64,000 bases of DNA from an uncultured Finegoldia sp. (GTDB lineage: Bacteria; Bacillota; Clostridia; Tissierellales; Peptoniphilaceae). This document shows positions 55,405-64,000 of this stretch, one piece after another. Each line of letters starts with the position of its first letter. Within the stretch, counting starts at the first letter, position 1. The notes beneath the pieces are model-generated. The model was not told the origin of the DNA, did not search any database, and saw nothing but the letters and a program-made list of their open reading frames with translations. The stretch covers positions 8,082 to 72,081 of the forward strand of contig NZ_CAAFUQ010000089.1 of the NCBI RefSeq assembly GCF_900766215.1. Direction: 5' to 3'. Position numbers and translations under genes: made by a program.

Positions 55405-55746
55405 ATGGATAAAAGTGTAAGGTTAAGAGATAACAGGGAATACAATGTTGTCTACAAAAGGGGAAAGACTTATTATAATAGAAACTTCTCTTTGGTAGTG
55501 TACAATTCAAAAAAAGGAACTCGAATCGGATTCTCTGTTACTAAAAAGTACGGCAATGCCGTTGAAAGAAACAGAATCAAGAGGAAACTGAGAGAGATTG
55601 TAAGGCTTAATTTCTCTGAGTTTGACAAGGGCTTGGATATGGTTATTATCCCGAAGAAAAACACTGAAGACTTAACTTACAAACAGCTAGAATCTGCATT
55701 ATTGCACGTTTGTAGAAAGGCATCGAATAAAAAATGTCGAAAGTGA
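55405..55746 (+). CDS. rnpA: Ribonuclease P protein component
   Basis: A 113-residue protein that supports the RNase P RNA in tRNA 5' maturation. The RNR motif is seen as [16 protein letters not shown], with the N-terminal [14 protein letters not shown]. Overlaps yidD by 13 bp. Confidence 0.97.
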   Translation: MDKSVRLRDNREYNVVYKRGKTYYNRNFSLVVYNSKKGTRIGFSVTKKYGNAVERNRIKRKLREIVRLNFSEFDKGLDMVIIPKKNTEDLTYKQLESALLHVCRKASNKKCRK

Positions 55747-55946
55747 TGATATTTTTAATCAAATTCTACCAAAAAGCTATATCGCCGTATTTGGGGCATG
55801 GAAAGTGCAAATACTATCCAACATGTTCACAATATGCGTTGGAGGCTTTCAGAAAAAAGCCTTTTTTTAAGGCGTTAGGGCTTACTATTTGGCGAATTTT
55901 AAGATGTAATCCATTTTCAAAAGGCGGATATGACCCACTAAAATAA
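55734..55946 (+). CDS. yidD: Membrane protein insertion efficiency factor YidD
   Basis: A 70-residue protein with the YidD signature [13 protein letters not shown] and the C-terminal [16 protein letters not shown]. Its cysteines and amphipathic N-terminal helix are as usual. It starts inside rnpA and lies just before yidC, which it assists. Confidence 0.96.
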   Translation: MSKVMIFLIKFYQKAISPYLGHGKCKYYPTCSQYALEAFRKKPFFKALGLTIWRILRCNPFSKGGYDPLK

Positions 55947-55961
55947 AAAGGAGTTGTAGAA

Positions 55962-56693
55962 TTGCAAATAATTGCAAATGTATTTGGAACTATTCTTAGG
56001 TTCATATATGAAAACATCTCACATGTGATGGCTGAACCTAAAAGTATATCGTATTTTGCGATATCAATTCTTTTATTAACACTTATTTATAAGCTTATAA
56101 CTCTTCCGGTAACTATTCATACGCAAAAAACTCAAGAACAAAATGCTTTGATGCAACCGGAAATGAAGGAAATTCAAAGAAAATACAAGAACGACCCACA
56201 AACTCAACAATTAAAGATGCAAGAATTATACAAGAAGTATAATTTCAATCCTTTAAGTGGTTGTTTGCCAATTATCTTACAAATGGTTTTGGTTTTGGCA
56301 TTATTTAGAGTAATGAGAGAACCAGGAAAGTACATGTTTGATAATGTGTCTAAGATTAATGAGATCGCTCGTAATTTCTTCTGGATACCTGATTTGACTA
56401 AACCAGATCCAGTATTGTTTGGATTGCCTTTAATAAATGCTTTCACTCAATTTTTAGTAGCAAAGATCAGTATGCCTACTAATAACAAGGATAAGAAGTC
56501 AAATGAACCTGATCAAATGGAAATGATGAACAAATCAATGATTTATTTCATGCCGATATTTATGTTCTTCATTTCAAGCAAATACGCTTCAGGTTTGATT
56601 CTTTATTGGGGATTTTCTAACGTTTTAGAAGTTATAATAAGGTTAATAATTAAAAATAAAGACAAAAAAGATGTTGCGGAGGAAGTTAGATGA
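55962..56693 (+). CDS. yidC: Membrane protein insertase YidC/SpoIIIJ
   Basis: A 243-residue Oxa1-family insertase with five helices and the cytoplasmic hairpin QPEMKEIQRKYKNDPQTQQL. It has no lipobox, unlike B. subtilis SpoIIIJ. Start is TTG at 55962 with AAGGAG upstream. Its stop overlaps the jag start as ATGA. Confidence 0.95.
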   Translation: MQIIANVFGTILRFIYENISHVMAEPKSISYFAISILLLTLIYKLITLPVTIHTQKTQEQNALMQPEMKEIQRKYKNDPQTQQLKMQELYKKYNFNPLSGCLPIILQMVLVLALFRVMREPGKYMFDNVSKINEIARNFFWIPDLTKPDPVLFGLPLINAFTQFLVAKISMPTNNKDKKSNEPDQMEMMNKSMIYFMPIFMFFISSKYASGLILYWGFSNVLEVIIRLIIKNKDKKDVAEEVR

Positions 56694-57595
56694 GAAGCAC
56701 AGTAGTTAGTGCGAAGACTGTTGAAGAATGTGTCAATAAAGCTTTGGATAAGCTTCAAGCTAATAGAAACGAAGTTAACATCGAAGTTATAAATGAAGCT
56801 AAACAAGGTTTTTTAGGCTTGTTCGGAGCAAAAGACGCTGTCGTTAGGGTGTCACTAAAAGACGATGTTAAAGAAAAGGGAACAGGCGATTTTGTGAAGA
56901 ATATCCTAAACTCTGACTCTAACTCAGTTGAAACAGAACAAAAAGAAGATACTAAAGTTATAGAAGATAAGAAAATTGTAGAAGAAGTTGAGAAAACAGA
57001 ACCTACAGAAGCTGATAATGAAGAAATCGTAGAAGAATCAGTAGAACCAGCAAAACCAGTAGAAGCTGAAGAAGTTGTAAAATCTGAAGAAACTGAAGAA
57101 GAACAAGATAATGAACCTGATGTTACTATTGATAGAAACGACGAACTTTTCATCACTAGCAAGAATTTCTTGAAACAAATGATAGAAGATATGGGAATTG
57201 ATTGCGATATCGAATCTAGAACTGAAGGTAATATGATTAAGTTCAATATTTTATGTTCACAAGAATCTGATATCGGAATTATCATAGGAAAAAGGGGAGA
57301 AACATTAGATTCTCTTCAATATATCGTAAACTTGGTTACTAATAGAAATGCAGACACTTATATAAGAGTTATTTTGGATTGCAACCAATACAGATCAAAA
57401 AGAGAAATATCTCTTCAAAAATTAGCTAGAAGATTAGCTGATAAGGCTGTTCAAACAGGAAGAGATATCAAGCTTGAACCTATGAATCCATACGAAAGAA
57501 GAATCATTCACACTTATCTTCAAAACGATGAAAAAGTGAATACATTCTCTCAAGGCAATGAGCCTAATAGAAGAGTTATTATTAAAAGAAAATAA
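56690..57595 (+). CDS. jag: Jag/KhpB (EloR) RNA-binding protein
   Basis: A 301-residue protein: Jag-N domain (1-55) with KQGFLGLFGAKDAVVRV, a long Glu-rich linker (about 60-150), KH domain (about 155-225) with IGIIIGKRGETLDSLQYI, and R3H (about 230-300) with PMNPYERRIIHTYLQ. Homologues act with KhpA on mRNAs controlling cell elongation and division. Coupled to yidC. Confidence 0.95.
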   Translation: MRSTVVSAKTVEECVNKALDKLQANRNEVNIEVINEAKQGFLGLFGAKDAVVRVSLKDDVKEKGTGDFVKNILNSDSNSVETEQKEDTKVIEDKKIVEEVEKTEPTEADNEEIVEESVEPAKPVEAEEVVKSEETEEEQDNEPDVTIDRNDELFITSKNFLKQMIEDMGIDCDIESRTEGNMIKFNILCSQESDIGIIIGKRGETLDSLQYIVNLVTNRNADTYIRVILDCNQYRSKREISLQKLARRLADKAVQTGRDIKLEPMNPYERRIIHTYLQNDEKVNTFSQGNEPNRRVIIKRK

Positions 57596-57599
57596 ATTA

Positions 57600-57633
57600 C
57601 AAGACTACATATCTTAGGTATGTGGTCTTTTTT
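57600..57633 (+). terminator. Terminator of the rpmH-jag operon
   Basis: Eleven-base stem AAGACTACATA/TATGTGGTCTT (one wobble pair) with a seven-base loop and eight T. Confidence 0.92.
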
Positions 57634-57655
57634 TTGGGGAGTGCAAGAAATAAAG

Positions 57656-57684
57656 TTGACAACAAATTTTTTATGATTTATCCT
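57656..57684 (+). promoter_or_regulatory. Promoter upstream of the short interrupted ORF and ABC exporter
   Basis: -35 TTGACA, 17-bp spacer and a weak -10 TATCCT. Confidence 0.55.
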
Positions 57685-57708
57685 AAGAAAAGGAAAGTGG
57701 TGATTATC

Positions 57709-57789
57709 ATGACAATTTATAAATAGATTTTAGAGAAAAAAATAATCTCTGAAATCGTTAACGAAAATTATTTGAAGAAAATAGGCTAA
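57709..57789 (+). other. Possible short peptide gene interrupted by TAG
   Basis: AAGGAAAGTGG precedes an ATG that opens MTIYK, then TAG, then 20 further codons (ILEKKIISEIVNENYLKKIG) to TAA. It could be a five-codon leader peptide or a broken precursor peptide for the ABC exporter downstream. No homology can be claimed. Confidence 0.3.
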
Positions 57790-57854
57790 ATATAATCAAA
57801 TATTATTAGTCAAGTACAAGTTTTAAGAATGTTATATAAATTTCAGAGGGTAAT

Positions 57855-59393
57855 ATGATAAAAAACAATGTTAAGAAGAAAAATCTTATTTTATATTTTG
57901 TTGCGATAGTTCTCACATGGACAGAGGCTTTGGTGAATCCTGTAATAGTATCATTGATTATAAAATCATTTGAGAATAAAGACACAGTATTTTTGATGAA
58001 AGCACTTGTGTTTGGGATTTTGTGTGGAATTATAATGCTTATAGGTGATAGTGGAAAGAGACTTTACTATTCGTATGTAATAGCTGATTTTAGAGAATCT
58101 TTTAAGTTAAAAGTGTTCAATCATTTTTTAAAAAGTGAAAATCATATCGATAATGATATTGTCAGCAGTATAGAAAAGGATTCAAGTCAAATTGAAAACA
58201 ACTACATTGAACCAACGGTAATTATTATATCGTCGATTGGTTTTACAGGTGTTTCCATCATTTATGCACTAACAAGAAATTTCCTTTTGGGAATGCTTTT
58301 TATAGTATTCTACAGCATTCCAGCGCTTATGAGTAATTATGGGAGTAATAGATTAGATAATAAATCTGAAGAATTATCAAAAGCTGATGATGCTTTTATG
58401 AATAAATTACAAGACATCAAAAATGGAAGAAGCATCATCAAAATTTACAATGTATCCGACTTTTTCATTAATTTGTATCACAAATATTTAAAGCAAGATG
58501 TTTATACTTATAAGGGATATGAAATTATACGAACAAAAAACAACATTGTGATTAATTTGGTTGATATAGTATGTTCTATGATTCCTCTTATTCTTGGAGG
58601 ATATTTGAGTTTTAATGGTAAAATATCGTCAAGCGTATTCATCAGTGTTTACTTAGTTAGTTATAATATAGGATATCAGTTCCAAGAACTTGCATATTTT
58701 AATAATACACGTTCATCATCAAAGTATCTCTTAAAAAAGTACGACTACATTTATCAAGATATTGATAATGTAAAAATAAATCTTAATGATGAAGTTTTTC
58801 CAATTGCTTTTGATAATTTGAGTTTTTCGTATGATGATAAAGATATTATTAATGATTTTAATTTTAAGATAGAAAAGGGTGACAAGGTCGCAATTATAGG
58901 AGAAAGTGGTTGTGGTAAAAGTACGTTATTGAATTTAATATTTAATAATTTAACAGCATCTAAAGGAAGGATTATGTTTAATAAAAAGGAATTATCAACC
59001 GCTGAGATCAGGAGTTTTACAAGCTTTATATCACAAGAAAGTTATGTTTTTAATCTTAATTTAGAAGATAACATTACTTTAGGAGATAATGATAGAAATT
59101 TAGAAAAATTAAATGGAATAATTGATAAGCTACAGATAAATCATCTTAAATCCAAAGTTTTATCCAATGATAGTTTGTCAGGAGGAGAAAGACAAAGGGT
59201 AGAAATTGCAAGAGCAATGTACCACGACAGAAAATTAATTTTAGCAGATGAAATAAAGTCTAATTTGGATAAGAAAAATAGAGAAATAATAGATGATATT
59301 ATATTCTCTTCAAAAAATACAGTAATAGAAGTAATTCATCAATATGGTAACGAAACTTTAAAAAAATACGATAAAGTTATAGATATGAGGTAA
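57855..59393 (+). CDS. ABC exporter with fused membrane and ATPase domains
   Basis: A 512-residue half-transporter: six helices (about 10-285) followed by an ATPase domain with Walker A GESGCGKST, signature LSGGERQR and a Walker B reading LILADEIKSNLD. The residue after the Walker B Asp is Glu as required. There is no peptidase C39 domain. Codon use and AT content are higher than in the neighbouring housekeeping genes, suggesting later arrival between jag and mnmE. Substrate unknown; peptide or toxin export is possible. Confidence 0.88.
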   Translation: MIKNNVKKKNLILYFVAIVLTWTEALVNPVIVSLIIKSFENKDTVFLMKALVFGILCGIIMLIGDSGKRLYYSYVIADFRESFKLKVFNHFLKSENHIDNDIVSSIEKDSSQIENNYIEPTVIIISSIGFTGVSIIYALTRNFLLGMLFIVFYSIPALMSNYGSNRLDNKSEELSKADDAFMNKLQDIKNGRSIIKIYNVSDFFINLYHKYLKQDVYTYKGYEIIRTKNNIVINLVDIVCSMIPLILGGYLSFNGKISSSVFISVYLVSYNIGYQFQELAYFNNTRSSSKYLLKKYDYIYQDIDNVKINLNDEVFPIAFDNLSFSYDDKDIINDFNFKIEKGDKVAIIGESGCGKSTLLNLIFNNLTASKGRIMFNKKELSTAEIRSFTSFISQESYVFNLNLEDNITLGDNDRNLEKLNGIIDKLQINHLKSKVLSNDSLSGGERQRVEIARAMYHDRKLILADEIKSNLDKKNREIIDDIIFSSKNTVIEVIHQYGNETLKKYDKVIDMR

Positions 59394-59398
59394 ATAAC

Positions 59399-59440
59399 GG
59401 GCTTATAACTTCAATATAGTGAAGTTGTAGGCTCTTATTT
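59399..59440 (+). terminator. Terminator after the ABC exporter
   Basis: Fifteen-base imperfect stem starting GGGCTTATAACTTCA, with its partner TGAAGTTGTAGGCTC, then a T-rich tract. Confidence 0.8.
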
Positions 59441-59505
59441 TATTTGTAATCTTTTTGTATGATATAATATAATATTGCTATAAAGAATGAAAGGATAGAC
59501 TAAAT

Positions 59506-60864
59506 ATGGACGATTGTATTGCAGCTATTAGCTCTGCTACTGGTGAAGCGGGAATTGGCATTGTTCGAATGACTGGAGAGGGTTGTGTGAATGTGCTTGA
59601 TTCTATGTTCAAAAGGGCAAATGATAATGCTGATTTAATAAATAGAAAAATGACTTATGGCCACATTGTTGACGATAATGAGATCGTCGATGAGGTCTTG
59701 GTTTGTTATATGAAGGCTCCTCACACTTACACTCGTGAGGATGTCGTGGAGATTTATACTCACGGTGGGGTTGTCGCTGTGAGAAAGGTGTTGGAAGTTC
59801 TGTTAAACAACGGTGCAAGGCTTGCTGAGGCAGGTGAGTTCACTAAGAGGGCTTTCTTGAACGGTAGGATTGATTTGTCTCAAGCTGAGGCGATTATCGA
59901 TATGATTAAGGCGAAGACTGACAAGGCGTACTCTGTGAGTATGAAACAGTTGGAGGGTAGTGTTAACAGAAATATCAAACAGTTGAGAGACCAATTGTTG
60001 GATATGCTATCTCATGTGGAGTATTCTATTAATTTTACTGAAGATATGCAGGACGAATTGGACAATACTCCTGTTTTGAACGAGGGCAAGGAAGTTTTGG
60101 ATAAGCTTAAAAAGCTTTCTGAGAGTGCAAACAGAGGTAGAATTATCAGAGATGGTATCAATACTACGATAATTGGCAAGCCAAATGTAGGCAAATCTTC
60201 TTTGTTGAATGCTTTGTTGAAGGAAAACAGGGCTATTGTTACGGATATTCCAGGAACTACTCGTGATGTCATCGAAGAATACATCGATTTGGACGGGATA
60301 AGTCTGAAGATTAATGATACTGCTGGTATTAGGGATACTGAGGATATCGTGGAGAAAATCGGTGTTGAAAAATCTGTGTCTTTTATTTCTGATTCGGATT
60401 TGATTATTGCGATTTTTGATTCTTCGAGAGAGTTTGACGATGAAGATAGGAAGATTTTGGATCTTATTCGAGATAAAAAGTCGATTGTTTTGTTAAACAA
60501 GATTGATTTGGATGGTGGATTTGATTTCGATGAAAACTTGGAAGGAATCGAGGTTATTCACACTTCAATCAAAAACAACGAGGGTATCGAGGATTTAGAA
60601 AACAAGATTATAGAGATGTTTAATGATGGATATATTGAAGCTAATAACGACAATATTATTACTAACATTAGACATAGAGATATTATTAACAAAGCTATTA
60701 AATCTTTGGAGAGTTCTCTACACGATATGGAAGCTGGCGTTCCTATCGATTGTTTCGAGGTTGATTTGAGAAATGCTTGGGAAATTCTAGGCGAAATCAC
60801 TGGAGAAACTGTGGATGACGATGTATTGAATAAGATTTTTAGCGATTTTTGTATAGGAAAATAA
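59506..60864 (+). CDS. mnmE: tRNA uridine-5-carboxymethylaminomethyl GTPase MnmE
   Basis: A 452-residue GTPase that with MnmG modifies wobble uridine. G1 [10 protein letters not shown]2 region TTRDV, G3 DTAG, G4 NKID, and the C-terminal CIGK motif that supplies the catalytic Cys are all present. AAAGGA precedes the ATG; a promoter TTGTAA/18 bp/TATAAT is plausible. First gene of mnmE-mnmG-rsmG. Confidence 0.97.
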   Translation: MDDCIAAISSATGEAGIGIVRMTGEGCVNVLDSMFKRANDNADLINRKMTYGHIVDDNEIVDEVLVCYMKAPHTYTREDVVEIYTHGGVVAVRKVLEVLLNNGARLAEAGEFTKRAFLNGRIDLSQAEAIIDMIKAKTDKAYSVSMKQLEGSVNRNIKQLRDQLLDMLSHVEYSINFTEDMQDELDNTPVLNEGKEVLDKLKKLSESANRGRIIRDGINTTIIGKPNVGKSSLLNALLKENRAIVTDIPGTTRDVIEEYIDLDGISLKINDTAGIRDTEDIVEKIGVEKSVSFISDSDLIIAIFDSSREFDDEDRKILDLIRDKKSIVLLNKIDLDGGFDFDENLEGIEVIHTSIKNNEGIEDLENKIIEMFNDGYIEANNDNIITNIRHRDIINKAIKSLESSLHDMEAGVPIDCFEVDLRNAWEILGEITGETVDDDVLNKIFSDFCIGK

Positions 60865-60865
60865 A

Positions 60866-62749
60866 ATGGATAGATTATATTATGAAAATCCCTACGATGT
60901 CGTGGTTGTAGGCGCAGGTCACGCTGGTTGCGAGGCTGCTCTTGCCACAGCTAGGTTGGGATTAAAGACTGCGATTATGAGTATTAGTTTGGATTCGGTG
61001 GCTGATTTGCCTTGTAACCCAAACATCGGTGGCACTGGTAAGGGTCACTTGGTGAAGGAAGTTGACGCATTGGGAGGGGAAATGGGTCTTGTTATCGACA
61101 AGACTTACATTCAATCTCGAATGTTGAACACTTCCAAGGGCCCTGCAGTTCACTCATTGAGGGTTCAAGCAGACAAGAGAAAATATCACGATGAGATGAA
61201 AAGCGTGTTGGAAAACACAGAAAACTTGGATTTGATTGAGGCTGAAGTCGTGGATATTGGTGTTGAAGACAACAAAATAAAATCCGTAACTACTGCACAG
61301 GGAGCGATTTTCCCAACAAGAGCTGTGATTCTTGCGACTGGGACATACCTCAAAGGACTTGTGATGATGGGAGAATACACTTATGAATCTGGTCCTCACG
61401 GTATGAAATCATCTAAGAAATTGTCAGATTCTTTGAAAAATTTGGGGATTGAGCTTAGAAGGTTTAAGACTGGTACTCCTGCGAGAGTTCACAAGGACAG
61501 TTTGAACTACGAAGTGATGACTGTGCAACCTGGTGATGACGATGTTATTCCTTTTTCATTTTTGAATGATGGTAAGGATATTTCAAAGAAGCAAGAAAAC
61601 TGCTATTTGACCTACACTACACTTAAAACAAAACAAATTATTGAGGATAATTTGGAGAGATCTCCGATGTATGCAGGTATTGTGAAGGGTGTGGGGCCAC
61701 GTTATTGTCCTTCGATTGAAGACAAAATCGTGAGATTTCCCGACCGTGATGAGCATCAAGTATTTGTGGAACCTGAAGGTTTGAGTACGAAGGAAATGTA
61801 CATTCAAGGTGTGTCATCGACTCTTCCAGAAGAGGTGCAAAAAGAAATGTACAAGACAATCATTGGTTTCGAAAACGTGAGATTTATGAGAAGTGCGTAC
61901 GGAATTGAATATGATTGCATCGATCCTACTATATTAAAGAGAACTTTGGAACATTTGGAAATCAATAATTTGTTCTTTGCAGGACAAATCAACGGATCCA
62001 GTGGATATGAGGAAGCTGCCGGTCAAGGAATTATCGCTGGAATCAATGCTGCTATGAATTTGCTTGGCAAAGAGCCATTTGTATTGGACAGATCTGATGC
62101 TTACATTGGCGTATTGATAGATGATTTGGTAACCAAAGGAACTAACGAACCTTACAGAATGATGACTAGCAGATGCGAGTACCGTTTGACTTTGAGACAA
62201 GACAACGCTGATTTGAGACTTACTGAAAGAGCACACGAGATAGGGCTTGCGACAGATGAAAGATACGAGAAAATGCTTCACAAGAAGGAGACGATTGACG
62301 AGGAAATCGAAAGATTGAAGTCAATAATGGTGACTCCAACAGAAGAAACCAACGAAAAACTTAGAGAACTTGGGTCATCTGAACTTAAAACAGGCATAAC
62401 TTTGTTGGATTTAATCAAAAGACCAGAATTAACTTACGATAAAACAGAAGAATTTGACGTTAATAGACCAGAACTGCCTAGATATTTGAGACTACAAGTG
62501 GAAACTCACATCAAATACGAAGGCTACATTGCAAAACAAATGAGCCAAATCAAGCAATTTAAAAAGCTTGAAAACAGAAAACTAGATATGATTGAAGATT
62601 ACAAGGAAGTTATGGGCCTTTCCAATGAAGCTGTACAAAAACTTAATGATATCAAACCAGAATCGTTGGGTCAAGCGAGCAGAATTAGCGGTGTAAGTCC
62701 TTCTGACATCAACGTTTTATTGATTTATATGGAAACGAGGAAGAAATAA
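60866..62749 (+). CDS. mnmG: tRNA uridine-5-carboxymethylaminomethyl synthesis enzyme MnmG
   Basis: A 627-residue FAD enzyme, partner of MnmE. FAD-binding [15 protein letters not shown] near residue 13, [13 protein letters not shown] near 48, and the second signature [16 protein letters not shown] near 370. Starts two bases after the mnmE stop and overlaps the rsmG start. Confidence 0.97.
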   Translation: MDRLYYENPYDVVVVGAGHAGCEAALATARLGLKTAIMSISLDSVADLPCNPNIGGTGKGHLVKEVDALGGEMGLVIDKTYIQSRMLNTSKGPAVHSLRVQADKRKYHDEMKSVLENTENLDLIEAEVVDIGVEDNKIKSVTTAQGAIFPTRAVILATGTYLKGLVMMGEYTYESGPHGMKSSKKLSDSLKNLGIELRRFKTGTPARVHKDSLNYEVMTVQPGDDDVIPFSFLNDGKDISKKQENCYLTYTTLKTKQIIEDNLERSPMYAGIVKGVGPRYCPSIEDKIVRFPDRDEHQVFVEPEGLSTKEMYIQGVSSTLPEEVQKEMYKTIIGFENVRFMRSAYGIEYDCIDPTILKRTLEHLEINNLFFAGQINGSSGYEEAAGQGIIAGINAAMNLLGKEPFVLDRSDAYIGVLIDDLVTKGTNEPYRMMTSRCEYRLTLRQDNADLRLTERAHEIGLATDERYEKMLHKKETIDEEIERLKSIMVTPTEETNEKLRELGSSELKTGITLLDLIKRPELTYDKTEEFDVNRPELPRYLRLQVETHIKYEGYIAKQMSQIKQFKKLENRKLDMIEDYKEVMGLSNEAVQKLNDIKPESLGQASRISGVSPSDINVLLIYMETRKK

Positions 62750-63441
62750 TGTCACTAAAAGAAACATTGAACGATTACGATATACAATTGGATGACAATC
62801 AAATAGATTTGCTGTTAAAATACATGGATTTGGTGTTGGAAAAGAACAAGGTAATGAATTTGACAGCAATCACTGAAGAAGAAATGTTTCACGTGAAACA
62901 TTTTGTGGATTCCTTGTATGTGTTGAATTTGTTCGATTTTGAGGAAAACAAAACTATAATTGACGTGGGAACTGGTGCAGGATTTCCGGCAATTCCAATA
63001 AAAATAGCGAGAAATGATTTGAAGTTCACATTGCTCGACAGTTTAAGAAAAAGAGTTGATTTCTTAAAGGATGTTATAGATGAACTACAACTTACAGACA
63101 TCAAAGCAGTCCACGAAAGAGCAGAGGAATGCACAAGAACTGCAGAATACAGAGAGCGATACGATTACTGCATATCACGCGCGGTATCAAAGCTTGACAC
63201 GTTGGCGGAGTTCTGCCTGCCATTCGTAAAAGTCGGAGGATACATGATAGCCATGAAGGGCAAATCCGATGAAACAGACGTAGGAGAGAACGCAATCAAA
63301 ATCCTCGGTGGCAAAATAGAAGAAACTATTGATTACAAAATAGATGACGAGGACAGAAGCTTGGTTATAATAAAGAAAATCAAAGAAACTCCGAAGAAAT
63401 ACCCACGTGGTGGCGGCAAACCAAAGAAAAACCCACTATAA
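62749..63441 (+). CDS. rsmG: 16S rRNA (guanine527-N7)-methyltransferase RsmG
   Basis: A 230-residue SAM methyltransferase (GidB). SAM motif [15 protein letters not shown] near residue 67 and the [16 protein letters not shown] segment near 142. MnmG stop and this start overlap as TAATG. Loss of this enzyme is known to give low-level streptomycin resistance. Confidence 0.96.
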   Translation: MSLKETLNDYDIQLDDNQIDLLLKYMDLVLEKNKVMNLTAITEEEMFHVKHFVDSLYVLNLFDFEENKTIIDVGTGAGFPAIPIKIARNDLKFTLLDSLRKRVDFLKDVIDELQLTDIKAVHERAEECTRTAEYRERYDYCISRAVSKLDTLAEFCLPFVKVGGYMIAMKGKSDETDVGENAIKILGGKIEETIDYKIDDEDRSLVIIKKIKETPKKYPRGGGKPKKNPL

Positions 63442-63478
63442 CAAAGAAAATTTAAGTTAAAAATACTTCAAATGATAA

Positions 63479-63752
63479 GCAGAAAACCGAATTGACTATT
63501 AACAGGGACAATATTATATCAAATGCTAAAAGTAGAAGAACATTTTTGCACGAATATCTAGACTACGAAAATAAATAAATCCAAAGCTCATAAGCCTAAA
63601 ATCGCAAACTCGCTATCGCTCAAACAGTGCGATTTTTGACGGCTTATTTCACTTGGATTTATGCTTATTTTCTTCGTATGATATTCTTAGCAAAAATGTA
63701 GTCTACTTTTTTGTTTCGTTAGATGATATTTTCCGTCAATCGCGGTAATCTG
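63479..63752. repeat. Composite element B: GCAG...CTGC arms with 121-bp palindrome
   Basis: Left arm GCAGAAAACCGAATTGAC (63479) and right arm GTCAATCGCGGTAATCTGC (63734) are imperfect inverted copies. The 121-bp unit at 63559-63679 lies inside, flanked by GAATATC and GATATTC as in the copy at 39983, and is in the opposite orientation to it. Confidence 0.85.
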
Positions 63753-63881
63753 CTTTTTTGTTTGCGTGGATTTTGTTTGAAAAGGTAAGAAATAGAATTG
63801 TTCGTGGGATTTTGAATGCTACAAGAGAGAGAGGAAAATACTTCACAATAATAAGCAGAAAACCGAATTGACTCAAATATC

Positions 63882-64000
63882 TAGCTTACGAAATCAAACA
63901 AATTCTAAGCTTGTGAATCTGAAATTGCAAACTCGCTAACGCTCGGACAGTGCGATTTTTGACGACTTATTTCACTTGGATTTATGCTTATTTTCTTCGT
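63882..64000. repeat. Third copy of the 121-bp palindromic unit, cut by the window end
   Basis: Same orientation as the copy at 63559 but more diverged in its left half. The right half, from GTGCGATTTTTGACG to TTATTTTCTTCGT, is almost identical. It lacks about two bases at the window edge. Confidence 0.8.

Larger units (their letters stand above)
63442..64000. repeat. Repeat island with two composite palindromic elements
   Basis: No gene is seen. Two direct units begin at 63461 and 63836 with AAATACTTCA followed by AATAAGCAGAAAACCGAATTGACT-like sequence. Each contains a copy of the 121-bp palindrome. The window ends inside the second unit. Confidence 0.85.

Noticed and set aside
56755..57285. 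176-codon minus-strand ORF opposite jag
   Set aside because: Ser/Phe-rich antisense shadow of the Glu-rich Jag linker, with no ribosome binding site.

Overview
The window is a low-GC Gram-positive (Firmicutes/Tissierellia) chromosome segment containing the replication origin. Gene content fits an anaerobic, non-spore-forming coccus, most likely Finegoldia magna or a close relative (inference). Supporting features are superoxide reductase, LPXTG-type and CWB2-anchored surface proteins, a giant secreted subtilase, a histidine-triad zinc protein, no sporulation genes, and AT-rich intergenic DNA.

Layout. 0-2.5 kb holds a metal-resistance operon (ArsR/SmtB repressor, free HMA protein, P1B ATPase). 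2.5-15.6 kb is housekeeping and transport: biotin ligase, radical SAM protein, LemA/DUF2207, superoxide reductase, an ABC/MFS export cluster, two peptidases, a HAD phosphatase and small membrane proteins. 15.6-31.6 kb is surface and envelope biology: an LPESG-anchored protein, a 1874-residue subtilase and a coiled-coil protein (both with CWB2 anchors), an ECF S component, a CDF transporter, a K+/H+ antiporter and two lipoproteins. 31.6-36.4 kb is a zinc-uptake operon (znuA-znuC-znuB plus a seven-motif histidine-triad lipoprotein) behind a promoter with two Zur/Fur-like palindromes. 36.5-40.5 kb has small genes, DUF3139 paralogues, a repeat-rich island and a 76-residue sortase-type mini-protein.

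40.5-53.9 kb, read leftwards from the origin, is dnaA, the unwinding region, dnaN, yaaA, recF, remB, gyrB, gyrA, then rsbV-rsbW-sigB, a FetAB-like ABC exporter and fumC with almost no spacing. Read rightwards from the origin are rpmH, rnpA, yidD, yidC, jag, a lone ABC exporter, mnmE, mnmG and rsmG. An arsR-arsM operon sits between dnaA and rpmH.

The main discovery candidate is that arsM. Its reading frame is interrupted by a single UGA exactly where arsenite methyltransferases have a catalytic cysteine. It then continues for 56 well-conserved codons to TAA and a strong terminator. A six-base-pair hairpin with a GGA loop lies 17 nt after the UGA, at the position expected for a bacterial SECIS. 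This predicts a 253-residue selenocysteine-containing arsenite methyltransferase. A second notable signal is a 121-bp palindromic repeat nested in the loops of GCAG...CTGC hairpins, present on both sides of the origin. No tRNA, rRNA, CRISPR array, IS transposase or prophage was recognised.
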